The position numbers and the translations under genes are program-made. Positions 7,894 to 16,124 of a DNA stretch of 29,906 bases are shown piece after piece. Below the pieces are notes generated by a model. The model saw only the letters and a list, made by a program, of their open reading frames with translations. It was not told the origin of the DNA and did not search any database. Numbering within the stretch: position 1 is the first letter of the stretch; each line of letters opens with the position of its first letter. The DNA is from M55B129 sp964506505 (GTDB taxonomy: Bacteria > Bacillota > Dethiobacteria > DTU022): the NCBI GenBank assembly GCA_964506505.1, contig CAZDKY010000038.1, positions 1-29,906 of the forward strand. The letters run 5' to 3'.

Positions 7894-9249
7894 ATGGACC
7901 GGGAATCGTCGGAATACCGCGAAGTGCTTGAATGGATTCACGGCATGGGCCGGTTTGGCATCAAACCGGGGTTGGTAAGGGTTGCTGCCCTGCTAAAGAT
8001 GCTTGGCAATCCCCACTACAACCTTTCTTTTGTCCACATAGGTGGAACTAACGGCAAAGGATCCACTGCAGTCATGCTTGCGTCTATCATGCGGGCGGCC
8101 GGGTATCAGATCGGCCTTTATACTTCTCCTTACCTGCTTTCATTCACCAACCGCATGGCTGTCAATGGTTTGGACATCAACCCTGAGGAACTGGTTGAGC
8201 TGATCAAGGAAATACGTCCGCTGATTGAAAAAATAAAAATTGATCCTAACTTGGGCCAACCTACTGAATTTGAAGTGGTCACGGTTCTGGCTCTCACTTA
8301 TTTTGCCCGCCGGAAAGTAGATCTGGTGGTCCTGGAGGTGGGTCTGGGAGGTAGGCTCGATGCGACCAATGTCGTTAATCCTCTTTTCAGTATCATAACT
8401 AATGTCAGCTTGGAGCATACGGCGATTCTGGGGGATACAGTGGAAGCAATTGCCACTGAAAAGATGGGAATTATCAAAAAGGAAAGGCCTCTGCTTACTT
8501 CCGCTGAAGATGAAAAGGTGCTCAAACTACTGAAGGAGCGCTGCCGCAAATTAAATTCTCCTTTTTACAGGATCTATCCTGCTCTTTCCAATCGTCATGA
8601 ACTAACATCGGAGCCGGTTGCAGTTCTCGAGAAGATCACCAAAGAGGGGCAGTATTTTTCATATACCGGTTTTACACGTTATTTCGAAGAACTTTTCATT
8701 CCTCTACGGGGCCTCTATCAGATCACCAATGCTTCCACCGCAGTGGCCGCTGCCGAACTGCTTTCTGGGATGGGATTTTCAATCCATCAGGATGCCTTTC
8801 GCAACGGGTTGGCGGCGACAGAGTGGCCCGGCAGGCTTGAGCTGCTGCATAAAAATCCTCTCCTGATAATGGACGGTGCTCATAACCCGGCTTCGATGGA
8901 GGTACTTGCTGGTGCAGTGCCCAGTTATTTTAAATATCGTCGCCTTATACTGGTACTGGGGATTCTGGCTGACAAGGATATGAAAACGATGCTCGGTCAT
9001 ATTTTACCTCTGGCCGACAAAGTTGTTTTTACTCGTCCTGTGTTGCCGCGGGCAGCTGAGCCACAGGACGTGGCCAGGTTTACGTTGGACAACTTTTTGC
9101 TGTCTGATCCGCCAATAATTGTCGAAGATTACCGGGAGGCGCTGGACAGGGCTCTGGCGGAAGCCGAGCCAGAAGATGCCGTGCTGGTAACAGGCTCCCT
9201 TTATACGGTTAGTGATATTCGTGCTTACTGGGTGGGAAAAAATGCATAG
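7894..9249 (+). CDS. folC: bifunctional folylpolyglutamate synthase/dihydrofolate synthase
   Basis: ATP-dependent ligase of the Mur ligase fold that adds glutamate to folates (and makes dihydrofolate from dihydropteroate in bifunctional forms). The P-loop GGTNGKGST is at 50-58. TNVSLEHTAILGDTVE and ATEKMGIIK form the central ATP/Mg2+ region, and LIMDGAHNPAS marks the start of the C-terminal domain. The length of 451 residues is slightly above the usual ~430. Translation starts at an ATG 3 bases after the valS stop, with the ribosome site inside the end of valS, so the two genes are co-transcribed. The call is secure; whether it is mono- or bifunctional cannot be read from sequence alone. Confidence 0.93.
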   Translation: MDRESSEYREVLEWIHGMGRFGIKPGLVRVAALLKMLGNPHYNLSFVHIGGTNGKGSTAVMLASIMRAAGYQIGLYTSPYLLSFTNRMAVNGLDINPEELVELIKEIRPLIEKIKIDPNLGQPTEFEVVTVLALTYFARRKVDLVVLEVGLGGRLDATNVVNPLFSIITNVSLEHTAILGDTVEAIATEKMGIIKKERPLLTSAEDEKVLKLLKERCRKLNSPFYRIYPALSNRHELTSEPVAVLEKITKEGQYFSYTGFTRYFEELFIPLRGLYQITNASTAVAAAELLSGMGFSIHQDAFRNGLAATEWPGRLELLHKNPLLIMDGAHNPASMEVLAGAVPSYFKYRRLILVLGILADKDMKTMLGHILPLADKVVFTRPVLPRAAEPQDVARFTLDNFLLSDPPIIVEDYREALDRALAEAEPEDAVLVTGSLYTVSDIRAYWVGKNA

Positions 9250-9407
9250 ACTCATTACGGAGGGATGAACTCCGCAAAAGAATGATAAAAAGAAACTCTT
9301 CAGCAGGATTTTCAGGAGATTTAACGAAAACATTATAGGTATTTGTTTTTGTCTGCCAATATCGGTACAAAGATTCTTATTATTTCAGGAAAGGGTGAAC
9401 ATAATAG
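9250..9407 (+). other. 158-base gap between folC and rnfC
   Basis: I see no convincing gene here; the only open frames are fewer than 20 codons. A small inverted repeat CGGAG/CTCCG (9258-9274) has no T-run after it, so it is not a normal terminator. A weak promoter-like pair TTCAGG (9311-9316) / TATAGG (9334-9339) with 17-base spacing is present but far from consensus. The AGGAAAGGG ribosome site for rnfC is at 9387-9395. The rnf operon may start here or be read from valS. Confidence 0.4.
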
Positions 9408-10733
9408 ATGGGCAGCATTGTTTTTAAGGGAGGCGTTCATCCGGATTACCGCAAAGAGATAACCGCTTCGCTGGCTATTACAAAGATGGAACTTCCCTCA
9501 AAGGTAGTAATTCCGCTGCAACAGCATATTGGGGCTCCCTGTGAACCGCTCGAAGGAATAGAAGTGGGAGCGGAAGTTAAAACAGGGCAGAGAATTGCCG
9601 AAAGCAGCGGTTTTGTTTCGGCGCCGATTCATGCTTCAATTTCTGGTAAAATTACAGAAATTGGACCATACAATCATCCTCTTGGTCGTCCGGTCAAGGC
9701 GATTACTATTGAATCCGATGGGCGTGATCAATGGGTGGATGATTTGAAGCCGGTTGGAGATCCCTCTTCGCTTACTCCAAAGGAAATTCGAAAAATTGTT
9801 CAGGAAGCGGGAATTGTCGGCCTAGGCGGGGCAACCTTCCCCGCCCACGTAAAATTATCACCACCGGAAGAAAAACCGATCGATGTCGTAATTATTAACG
9901 GGGCGGAATGCGAGCCCTATTTGACGGCCGATCACAGGGTGATGCTCGAAAAAACTGAAAAAATAGTTTTTGGTCTGAAAATGATGATAAAAGCCCTGGG
10001 GGCAGAAAAAGGGATCATCGGTATTGAAGATAATAAAGCCGATGCAATCCAGGCGATGGAACAGGCCATAGCTGAAGAAGATAATATTACTATAAATCGC
10101 CTCCATACCAAGTATCCCCAGGGAGCAGAAAAAATGCTAATCCTGGTGACAACGGGACGCAAGGTGCCATCGGGCGGTCTGCCCATGGAGGTGGGAGTAG
10201 TTAATCACAACGTGGGAACTTCCGTGGCCATCTGCGATGCTATTCGCGAAGGGAAGCCTCTCATTGAACGAGTGGTGACTATTACCGGAGAAGGAATCAA
10301 TCGCCCGGCCAACATGCTCATCAGGGTAGGTACGATTGTAAGCAATGTTCTGGAAACCTGCGGAGGGCTCAAGGAAGAGACCCGGAAACTGATTCTCGGT
10401 GGGCCGATGATGGGCCTGGCCCAGCCCGATGCAGACCTTCCGGTGATTAAAGGGACTTCAGGCATCCTTGCCCTTACGGATGATGATGTTTATCTGGCTG
10501 AAAGCAGCCCTTGCATCCGCTGTGCAAAATGTGTTGACGCCTGTCCCGTTCAACTTGTACCCACTGCTATAGCGCAGGCCGCCGAGCACGGTCTTTTTAA
10601 AAAGGCGGAAAAATTACATGCCCTTGATTGTTTTGAATGTGGCTGCTGTGCCTATGTTTGTCCCGCAAAAATTCCTTTGACGCAATTGATTCGGATTGCC
10701 AAAGCGGAAATAGTAAAAGCGAAAAAAAAGTAG
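9408..10733 (+). CDS. rnfC: Rnf complex subunit C (NADH/FMN and 2x[4Fe-4S] subunit)
   Basis: RnfC is the peripheral cytoplasmic subunit where NAD+ is reduced in the Rnf ferredoxin:NAD+ oxidoreductase. The 441 residues have the usual Gram-positive length. The N-terminal barrel-sandwich part (FKGGVHP... to ITIESDGRD) is followed by the Nuo51-like FMN/NADH region with GIVGLGGATFPAHVK from ~135 and INGAECEPYLTADHR after it. The C-terminal ferredoxin domain has C369/C372/C375/C379 and C408/C411/C414/C418. It starts at ATG after an AGGAAAGGG site and is the first gene of the conserved rnfCDGEAB order seen in Clostridia and Thermotogae. Confidence 0.95.
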   Translation: MGSIVFKGGVHPDYRKEITASLAITKMELPSKVVIPLQQHIGAPCEPLEGIEVGAEVKTGQRIAESSGFVSAPIHASISGKITEIGPYNHPLGRPVKAITIESDGRDQWVDDLKPVGDPSSLTPKEIRKIVQEAGIVGLGGATFPAHVKLSPPEEKPIDVVIINGAECEPYLTADHRVMLEKTEKIVFGLKMMIKALGAEKGIIGIEDNKADAIQAMEQAIAEEDNITINRLHTKYPQGAEKMLILVTTGRKVPSGGLPMEVGVVNHNVGTSVAICDAIREGKPLIERVVTITGEGINRPANMLIRVGTIVSNVLETCGGLKEETRKLILGGPMMGLAQPDADLPVIKGTSGILALTDDDVYLAESSPCIRCAKCVDACPVQLVPTAIAQAAEHGLFKKAEKLHALDCFECGCCAYVCPAKIPLTQLIRIAKAEIVKAKKK

Positions 10734-10757
10734 CGGTCTGCGCAAGGAAGGGAAGTG

Positions 10758-11729
10758 ATGGAAATGGATAAAAAATTAGTTGTTTCATCTTCTCCGCATA
10801 TACGAAGCATTGATTCTGTGCAGAGTGTAATGACAGATGTATTAATTGCTCTTTTTCCGGTAGCGCTAATGGCGGTGCTGCTGTTTGGGTATCAAGCTCT
10901 GCTGACAATGGCTATCTCTGTGGCCACGGCCATGCTGGTCGAGGCCCTCTGGCTGAAAAAAAAGGATATTTTTAGTGATGGCAGTGCTGCTGTCACCGGT
11001 CTTCTCTTTGCCATGGTTTTACCGCCGGCAGCTCCCTGGTGGCTGGTGGTTATCGGAACCGCGATGGCCATCATCATCGGCAAGCAGGTTTTTGGCGGAA
11101 TCGGTTACAATATATTTAACCCGGCCCTGGTCGGCCGGGCTATAGTAGCGGTATCATGGGGCAGCCACATGGTAGGAACGGTCTGGTCTTCCCCCGAGCC
11201 CTTTGCCTTCGGAGCTGATATTGCTGCTGTGACAACTGCTACTCCGCTGGCTGGAGAGGCTCAGGCCCAGGCGGTAACCCTTGCTCAGTTGTTTGTAGGG
11301 AATGTGCCCGGTTGCCTTGGTGAAACTTCGGCTTTTGCCCTGCTGGTTGGAGCGGCATGGCTTTTTTATAAGGGGCATATCGACTGGCGTGTTCCGGTTG
11401 GATTTATTGGTACAGTCTTTGTTTTAGGCACCCTGCTGGGTGGAGGGTTTTATGAAAATCACCTCCTGACCGGGTTCTTTCATGTGCTCGCCGGTGGTGT
11501 GATGCTGGGAGCCCTGTTTATGGCAACCGATATGGTTACTTCCCCTGTTACCTCTATTGGGAAGCTGATTTTTGGGATTGGCTGTGGACTTATAACAATT
11601 CTGATCAGGTTATGGGGAACCATGCCGGAAGGTGTAACTTTTGCCATTTTAATGATGAATGCATTCACGCCAATTATTGATAACTTTACAGTTCCAAAGC
11701 AGTTCGGGGGGGTGAAGAAAAGTGCGTAA
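10758..11729 (+). CDS. rnfD: Rnf complex subunit D (membrane, covalent FMN)
   Basis: Integral membrane subunit homologous to NqrB, with about ten hydrophobic helices. It carries covalently bound FMN on a threonine. The likely site is T162 (numbered from the ATG at 10758) in VTTATPLAG, which replaces the more common SGATPL but keeps the A-T-P-L core. The GTG at 10755 is also possible, but the ATG at 10758 is better placed after the GGAAGGGA ribosome site. The gene ends 8 bases inside rnfG. Flavin attachment would be done by the ApbE encoded downstream. The family call is firm from the pattern of membrane segments and conserved motifs such as GGIGYNIFNPALVGRA. Confidence 0.94.
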   Translation: MEMDKKLVVSSSPHIRSIDSVQSVMTDVLIALFPVALMAVLLFGYQALLTMAISVATAMLVEALWLKKKDIFSDGSAAVTGLLFAMVLPPAAPWWLVVIGTAMAIIIGKQVFGGIGYNIFNPALVGRAIVAVSWGSHMVGTVWSSPEPFAFGADIAAVTTATPLAGEAQAQAVTLAQLFVGNVPGCLGETSAFALLVGAAWLFYKGHIDWRVPVGFIGTVFVLGTLLGGGFYENHLLTGFFHVLAGGVMLGALFMATDMVTSPVTSIGKLIFGIGCGLITILIRLWGTMPEGVTFAILMMNAFTPIIDNFTVPKQFGGVKKSA

Positions 11730-12552
11730 TATTCTACGTCTGTCGTTAACTCTGGTTGTGGTTGGTATAGTTTCGGCAGCTTTGTTGACAGGAATGTACA
11801 ATCTAACTACACCGATTATTGCCGAACGGAAGGAGGCCGAATACCGGGAGTCCCTTCAGTGCTGTTTCCCTGAGTTCGACACTTTTGAAACAGTGGAGTT
11901 GGAAGAAGATAAATTTGATCTGCTTTACGATCAAGACGGCGACCTGGTGGGGATTATGGCCACTGCAGTCCAGCAGGGCTATGATGGTGATATTACCTAT
12001 AATCTTGCATTTGACGGTGAAGGAAAGATCATTGATATTATAATTATATCCCATTCTGAAACTCCCGGCGTTGGTGAGGTCATTACCACCGACGATTTTC
12101 AGGAACAGTTTATGGGTAAGAGTTATGAAGATCCCCTAACGACTGGTGAAGATGTGGATACAGTAAGCGGAGCGACTATCAGCACTTCTTCCATGATCGG
12201 TTCTATTCGGCGGGTAACCGGTGTGGCAGCCGAAAGTTTCCTCGGTGTCGAAAGTGAAGAAATTGATATTGTTTCCGTGCCTGACGGAGTCTACAGCGGC
12301 AGTGCACCGGGTGCGGGCGGACCGATATCGGTGGAAGTTGAAGTGTCCGGCGGAGAAATAATCAGGATTGATGTGCTGGACCAAAATGAAACGCCGACCT
12401 ATTACATTGAATCTTATCCCCTGATTCCGGAACAGATTATTGCCGATCAGAACCTTGATGTGGATACAAAAACCGGCGCCACACTGAGCGCCGAAGGGAT
12501 AATAAATGCTGTCCGCGACGCTCTATCCGGCGCGCTGGAAGATGGAAGCTGA
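11722..12552 (+). CDS. rnfG: Rnf complex subunit G with a second FMN-binding domain
   Basis: RnfG/NqrC-like subunit with one N-terminal membrane anchor (~residues 5-25) and an external FMN-binding domain. The flavinylation motif is DTVSGATIST with T152 as the expected attachment residue. The protein is 276 residues, longer than the ~200 usual for RnfG. The extra C-terminal part (~195-276) resembles a second FMN-binding domain (PF04205 type, as in fumarate- or urocanate-reductase proteins), starting PDGVYSGSAPG and ending with DTKTGATLSAEGI, with T254 as a second possible flavin site. Translation starts at a GTG overlapping rnfD by 8 bases, after a GGGGGGGTG site. Confidence 0.93.
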   Translation: MRNILRLSLTLVVVGIVSAALLTGMYNLTTPIIAERKEAEYRESLQCCFPEFDTFETVELEEDKFDLLYDQDGDLVGIMATAVQQGYDGDITYNLAFDGEGKIIDIIIISHSETPGVGEVITTDDFQEQFMGKSYEDPLTTGEDVDTVSGATISTSSMIGSIRRVTGVAAESFLGVESEEIDIVSVPDGVYSGSAPGAGGPISVEVEVSGGEIIRIDVLDQNETPTYYIESYPLIPEQIIADQNLDVDTKTGATLSAEGIINAVRDALSGALEDGS

Positions 12553-12567
12553 GGTGAAGGATAAACT

Positions 12568-13194
12568 ATGAAATCCGATAATGTTTATTTGGGAGATCTT
12601 ACGCGTGGTATTGTCAAGGAAAACCCGGTGTTCAGACTGGTACTTGGCATGTGCCCGACTCTCGCGGTTACCGTTTTTATTGTCAATGGTTTTGGTATGG
12701 GACTGGCGGCAGCAGCGGTACTGATTGCTTCGAACCTGGTTATATCACTGCTCCGCAAGTTTATTCCTATGGAGGTGCGCATACCCTGTTTCATCGTCAT
12801 TATAGCCACCTTCGTGACCATTATCGAAATGGTCCTGCAGGCTTTTCAACCGGCGCTTTATGAAGCGCTGGGTGTGTTCGTGCCGTTGATCGTGGTAAAC
12901 TGCATTATCCTCGGCCGGGCTGAGGCTTTTGCCAGTAAAAGACCGGTTTTTCGTTCTCTTGCCGATGGGATCGGAGTGGGAATCGGATTTATCGTGGCCC
13001 TGGTAATTTTATCGACAGTGAGGGAAATACTTGGTCAGGGGACTATCCTTGGTCCGGATCCGGCAAGCGCCATTCATCTTTTTGGAGCCAATTTTGAACC
13101 GATGGCCCTTTTTGCCCAGCCCTCGGGTGCTTTTATAGCTCTTGGCCTGTTAATGGCCCTGGTTAATGTTATTTTTAAACGTTTTAATATTTAA
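12568..13194 (+). CDS. rnfE: Rnf complex subunit E
   Basis: A 208-residue integral membrane protein with six predicted helices, homologous to NqrD. It keeps the conserved cysteines in GMCPTLAV (near residue 29) and VNCIILGRAEAFA (near 111), which in Rnf/Nqr help bind the intramembrane [2Fe-2S] cluster shared with RnfA. The family motif ENPVFRLVLG is at the N terminus. The complex couples electron flow from ferredoxin to NAD+ with Na+ or H+ export. A GAGGTGAAGG ribosome site precedes the ATG, 15 bases after rnfG. Confidence 0.95.
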   Translation: MKSDNVYLGDLTRGIVKENPVFRLVLGMCPTLAVTVFIVNGFGMGLAAAAVLIASNLVISLLRKFIPMEVRIPCFIVIIATFVTIIEMVLQAFQPALYEALGVFVPLIVVNCIILGRAEAFASKRPVFRSLADGIGVGIGFIVALVILSTVREILGQGTILGPDPASAIHLFGANFEPMALFAQPSGAFIALGLLMALVNVIFKRFNI

Positions 13195-13199
13195 TCGAT

Positions 13200-13229
13200 C
13201 CGGCTGCACGGTTTAGGCCGGGCAGCCGG
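13200..13229 (+). other. hairpin between rnfE and rnfA
   Basis: CCGGCTGC (13200-13207) and GCAGCCGG (13222-13229) form a perfect 8-base stem with a 14-base loop. There is no T-run after it, so it is unlikely to be an intrinsic terminator. It could be an RNA-processing or stability element between the rnfE and rnfA messages; that role is inference. Confidence 0.45.
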
Positions 13230-13248
13230 GCTGAAGCAGGAGGATGTC

Positions 13249-13830
13249 ATGGAAAAGATTTTATCGATTATATTTATCTACATTCTGGTAGAAAACTTTG
13301 TCCTGCAGCGGTTTTTCGGGATTTGCCCCTTCCTGGGTGTTTCCCGCAAGACGGAAACAGCCATGGGAATGAGCATGGCGGTTATTTTTGTCATGACACT
13401 GGCTACCCTGGTGACATGGTTGCTGTATACCTACATCCTGGTTCCCTTTGGATTGGAATACATGCAGATAGTAACATTTATTCTTGTCATTGCAGGCCTT
13501 GTGCAGTTCGTGGAAATTGTCATGCGCAAAATAAGTCCGGTCCTTTATCAAGGGCTGGGTATTTTCCTGCCGTTGATTACCACCAACTGTGCGGTGCTGG
13601 CTGTAGCCTTGCTGGCGGTGCGTCAGGAATTTACTTTTATTGAGTCAATATTTTTTGCCATTGCCGCTTCAATTGGTTTTTCACTGGCCCTTGTAATCAT
13701 GGCGGGCATACGAGAGCGGCTGGAGATGGCTAAAGTACCGCAGGCTTTGGAAGGAACAGCGATCACCCTGATTACAGCGGGTATTTTATCCCTGGCTTTT
13801 CTCGGGTTTAAAGGTATGCTGACCCTTTAG
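13249..13830 (+). CDS. rnfA: Rnf complex subunit A
   Basis: A 193-residue membrane protein homologous to NqrE with about six helices and inverted topology relative to RnfE. It has the typical N-terminal segment ENFVLQRFFGICPFLGVSRK and the second conserved cysteine in TTNCAVLAVALL; these cysteines and those in RnfE ligate the membrane [2Fe-2S] centre. The length is the family norm. A strong AGCAGGAGG ribosome site stands just before the ATG. Confidence 0.95.
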   Translation: MEKILSIIFIYILVENFVLQRFFGICPFLGVSRKTETAMGMSMAVIFVMTLATLVTWLLYTYILVPFGLEYMQIVTFILVIAGLVQFVEIVMRKISPVLYQGLGIFLPLITTNCAVLAVALLAVRQEFTFIESIFFAIAASIGFSLALVIMAGIRERLEMAKVPQALEGTAITLITAGILSLAFLGFKGMLTL

Positions 13831-13884
13831 AAGATTGATGCTGCTGGAAAAACGGACTATTAGTTGCGAGGTGGGAAAAAGACT

Positions 13885-14745
13885 GTGCTTATGACGTATG
13901 CAATTCTTACTTTAGGTATACTCGGACTGTTCTTCGGCTTGCTTTTGGCGGTGACGGCACGCGTGTTTACCGTCCAGTCAGACCCGCAGGTTGATGCGGT
14001 CAGAGAAGTGCTCCCGGGTTCCAACTGCGGAGCCTGCGGTTATGCAGGTTGCGTGAATTTTGCTGGAGCAGTTGTCCAGGGAAAAGCGAAGACGAACGGT
14101 TGTATCCCCGGCGGAGAGGAAACAGCCAGGGCTGTAGCCGAAGTGTTGGGACAGAAATTTGAAGAAGCTGTCCAGCCTGTGGCAACTGTATTTTGCATTG
14201 GTGATGTTACCAGGGCTGCCGACCGGTATATTTATGACGGGGTGAAAGAATGTGCCGCAGCAAACAGTATTTACGGTGGTTTTAAGGCCTGTAAATATGG
14301 TTGCCTGGGACTTGGCGATTGCGTGAGGGCCTGTATTTTTGATGCCATAAAGATGGGCAAACACGGTTTGCCCGTTGTCGATCCTGAAAAATGCACCGGC
14401 TGCGGACTTTGTGCGGAAGCATGCCCGAGAGATATCATTAAAATGCTGCCAAAAGGAGAACAGGGTCACCTGGTCCTTTGCAGCTCGCATGATCGAGGTA
14501 AAGCGGTATCAAGTGTCTGTTCTGTCGGCTGTATAGCCTGTAAGGCCTGTATTAAAGCATGTCCACGGGATGCCATAGTAATGGAAGACAACCTTGCTGT
14601 TATTGATCTGGAAAAGTGTGACGACTGCGGAGAATGTGTTCTCAAGTGCAAGCCCGGGACTATTCACAAGCGTTCGGCTATTCCAACTGCCGATGAGGCA
14701 TTTGCTGCGGCGGGAGCGGCTGAAGAAAAAGAAGAAACGGCCTAA
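13885..14745 (+). CDS. rnfB: Rnf complex subunit B, long multi-cluster form
   Basis: RnfB is the ferredoxin-oxidising subunit. After an N-terminal membrane helix it has the Fe-S domain with C48, C51, C56 and C73 (CGACGYAGC...C). Ferredoxin-like motifs follow: CKYGCLGLGDCVRAC, CTGCGLCAEACP, CSVGCIACKACIKACP and CDDCGECVLKC. This many clusters is the long form known from Clostridia; Proteobacterial RnfB is much shorter. The frame is open to a TTG at 13864, but the GAGGTGGG site (13868-13874) best serves the GTG at 13885. The C-terminal tail is Ala/Glu rich (FAAAGAAEEKEE). mrpE begins 16 bases after the stop, so rnf and mrp are probably one transcript. Confidence 0.93.
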   Translation: MLMTYAILTLGILGLFFGLLLAVTARVFTVQSDPQVDAVREVLPGSNCGACGYAGCVNFAGAVVQGKAKTNGCIPGGEETARAVAEVLGQKFEEAVQPVATVFCIGDVTRAADRYIYDGVKECAAANSIYGGFKACKYGCLGLGDCVRACIFDAIKMGKHGLPVVDPEKCTGCGLCAEACPRDIIKMLPKGEQGHLVLCSSHDRGKAVSSVCSVGCIACKACIKACPRDAIVMEDNLAVIDLEKCDDCGECVLKCKPGTIHKRSAIPTADEAFAAAGAAEEKEETA

Positions 14746-14761
14746 AAAAGTAGCTGATAGA

Positions 14762-15259
14762 ATGAAAAGAGATAGGCTCAATTATATCGTTATAACATCA
14801 ATCCTATTACTTTTCTGGATTGCTGTAAGCGGATCCATAAAGTGGCCGCAGCTTGTGGTGGGTATGGCTGCGGCTTCTTTTGTTACATATTTTAACCGTG
14901 GTTTATTGATTAAACCGACGGAACGACCCCCTGTCAATCTCAAAAACATTGGATGGCTGATTGGTTATCTCCTGCGGTTACTGCGTGACATTGTGATTGC
15001 CAATTTTCAGGTGGCCAGGCTGGTCCTTCATCCCCGCATGCCTATCGAGCCCAATCTGGTTTCCCTGAAAGTTGGCCTCGATAAGATTACCGGGCGGGTC
15101 CTTTTGGCCAATTCAATAACCTTGACTCCAGGTACTCTCACTATCATGGCCGATGGAGATGAATTCTTGGTCCATGCGATGACCATGGAGAGTAGCAAAG
15201 GATTAAAAGACTGGCCTCTGATCGCCAGACTGAAGCAGATGGAGGGAAAAGAAAATTGA
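14762..15259 (+). CDS. mrpE: Mrp/Mbh-type antiporter subunit E
   Basis: This 165-residue protein is MrpE/MnhE-like (MbhA in archaeal hydrogenase complexes). It has hydrophobic helices at the N terminus (LNYIVITSILLLFWIAVSG and the following segment). A conserved cytoplasmic part follows, with ANFQVARLVLHPRMPIEPNLV and ANSITLTPGTLTI, the latter being a signature of the family. The open frame runs back to 14594 inside rnfB, but similarity and length support the ATG at 14762. The ribosome site is weak, so translation may depend on rnfB. It is the first gene of the antiporter block and overlaps mrpF by 4 bases. Confidence 0.9.
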   Translation: MKRDRLNYIVITSILLLFWIAVSGSIKWPQLVVGMAAASFVTYFNRGLLIKPTERPPVNLKNIGWLIGYLLRLLRDIVIANFQVARLVLHPRMPIEPNLVSLKVGLDKITGRVLLANSITLTPGTLTIMADGDEFLVHAMTMESSKGLKDWPLIARLKQMEGKEN

Positions 15260-15537
15260 ACAGTGGACAGATACTTGATTATGCTTACAGTCTGGGAGCA
15301 GTCATAGTTATGCTGCTGATATTCCTTTCTCTGATTCGGGCTTTGATCGGTCCGACAGCACCGGACCGGGTGGCGGCAATTAATATAATAGGGACCAAAA
15401 CGCTCGTGATCATCACTCTTATTGCCAGGATATATGATCAGGCTTATTTTCTGGACATTGCCATGGTTTACGCTTTGATGAGTTTCATTACTACTGTTGG
15501 TGTAGCCAAGTACCTGGAAAAGGGGGCTCTGGACTGA
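15256..15537 (+). CDS. mrpF: Mrp/Mbh-type antiporter subunit F
   Basis: A 93-residue, three-helix protein of the MrpF/MnhF (MbhB) family. The segment LIRALIGPTAPDRVAAINIIGTK is the conserved hallmark of the family. It starts at a TTG overlapping the mrpE stop, served by GGAGGG at 15241-15246. It is a structural membrane subunit of the cation/proton antiporter-like module; no catalytic role is assigned in the family. Confidence 0.9.
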   Translation: MNSGQILDYAYSLGAVIVMLLIFLSLIRALIGPTAPDRVAAINIIGTKTLVIITLIARIYDQAYFLDIAMVYALMSFITTVGVAKYLEKGALD

Positions 15538-15542
15538 TCAAT

Positions 15543-15866
15543 TTGGGTTTGTCGGTGATTCTTGATCTGCTTGCTCTTATCTGCCTGCTGGGAGGTCTTT
15601 TTTTCCTCTTTGTAGGCACACTGGGATTACTGCGCCTGCCTGATGTCTACAACCGGCTGCATGCTACCACCAAGTGTGATACCCTGGGCGTAGGCCTGGT
15701 TTTACTTTCGTTAATCCTGCAAAGCAGCCTGGCCGTTGGTGTCAGGCTGGCTTTACTCATAGTTTTTATCCTGGCCACCAATCCGACTGCTGCCCATGTT
15801 ATTGCCCGTGCTGCTTATAAAACCGGTATCCAGCCCCTTACAGGCAGGAGGAATAATCATGACTGA
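15543..15866 (+). CDS. mrpG: Mrp/Mbh-type antiporter subunit G
   Basis: A 107-residue MrpG/MnhG (MbhC) subunit with three membrane helices. The conserved segment VGTLGLLRLPDVYNRLHATTKCDTLG is recognisable, followed by ATNPTAAHVIARAAY. It starts at a TTG (15543) with only a distant G-rich site, so its initiation may be coupled to mrpF, whose stop is 5 bases upstream. It overlaps the following mbhD-like gene by 8 bases. Confidence 0.9.
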   Translation: MGLSVILDLLALICLLGGLFFLFVGTLGLLRLPDVYNRLHATTKCDTLGVGLVLLSLILQSSLAVGVRLALLIVFILATNPTAAHVIARAAYKTGIQPLTGRRNNHD

Positions 15867-16098
15867 AGTGCTCAATATACTGTTGCTGCTGTTTTTAGTT
15901 GTCTGCGCTGTGGGAGTAGCCTGGATTCGCGATTTATTAAGCGCAGTTATTCTTTTTTCCTCTTTTGGCCTGATTATGGCTATTATCTGGCAACAGCTCA
16001 GTGCTCCTGATGTGGCCATGGTTGAAGCTGCCCTGGGGACAGGGGTAACCACGCTGCTGCTGATTGCGGCAATCAGCAAAACCAGGAGAGCTGAATGA
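15859..16098 (+). CDS. MbhD-like subunit (DUF4040), equivalent to part of the MrpA C terminus
   Basis: This 79-residue hydrophobic protein has three helices and the conserved stretch WIRDLLSAVILFSSFGLIMAI followed by APDVAMVEAALGTGV. That is the pattern of the MbhD/DUF4040 family, which in Bacillus-type Mrp is a piece of the large MrpA protein. The frame extends back to 15796, but the ATG at 15859 has a strong GGCAGGAGG site and gives the family start. Its separate existence mirrors the archaeal mbh gene order. A related residue region in complex I is NuoJ-like. Confidence 0.85.
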   Translation: MTEVLNILLLLFLVVCAVGVAWIRDLLSAVILFSSFGLIMAIIWQQLSAPDVAMVEAALGTGVTTLLLIAAISKTRRAE

Positions 16099-16124
16099 GC
16101 GAAGATGCAGGGAGGATATGCTGA

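Noticed and set aside
9283..9339. 18-codon frame in the folC-rnfC gap
   Set aside because: It lacks a well-spaced ribosome site and encodes no recognisable peptide; too short to support.
13978..14490. 170-codon minus-strand frame opposite rnfB
   Set aside because: Created by the complement of cysteine-rich codons; no independent support.
14594..14761. N-terminal extension of mrpE into rnfB
   Set aside because: The extra 56 residues are a shifted-frame translation of the conserved RnfB ferredoxin region; MrpE homology and length begin at 14762.
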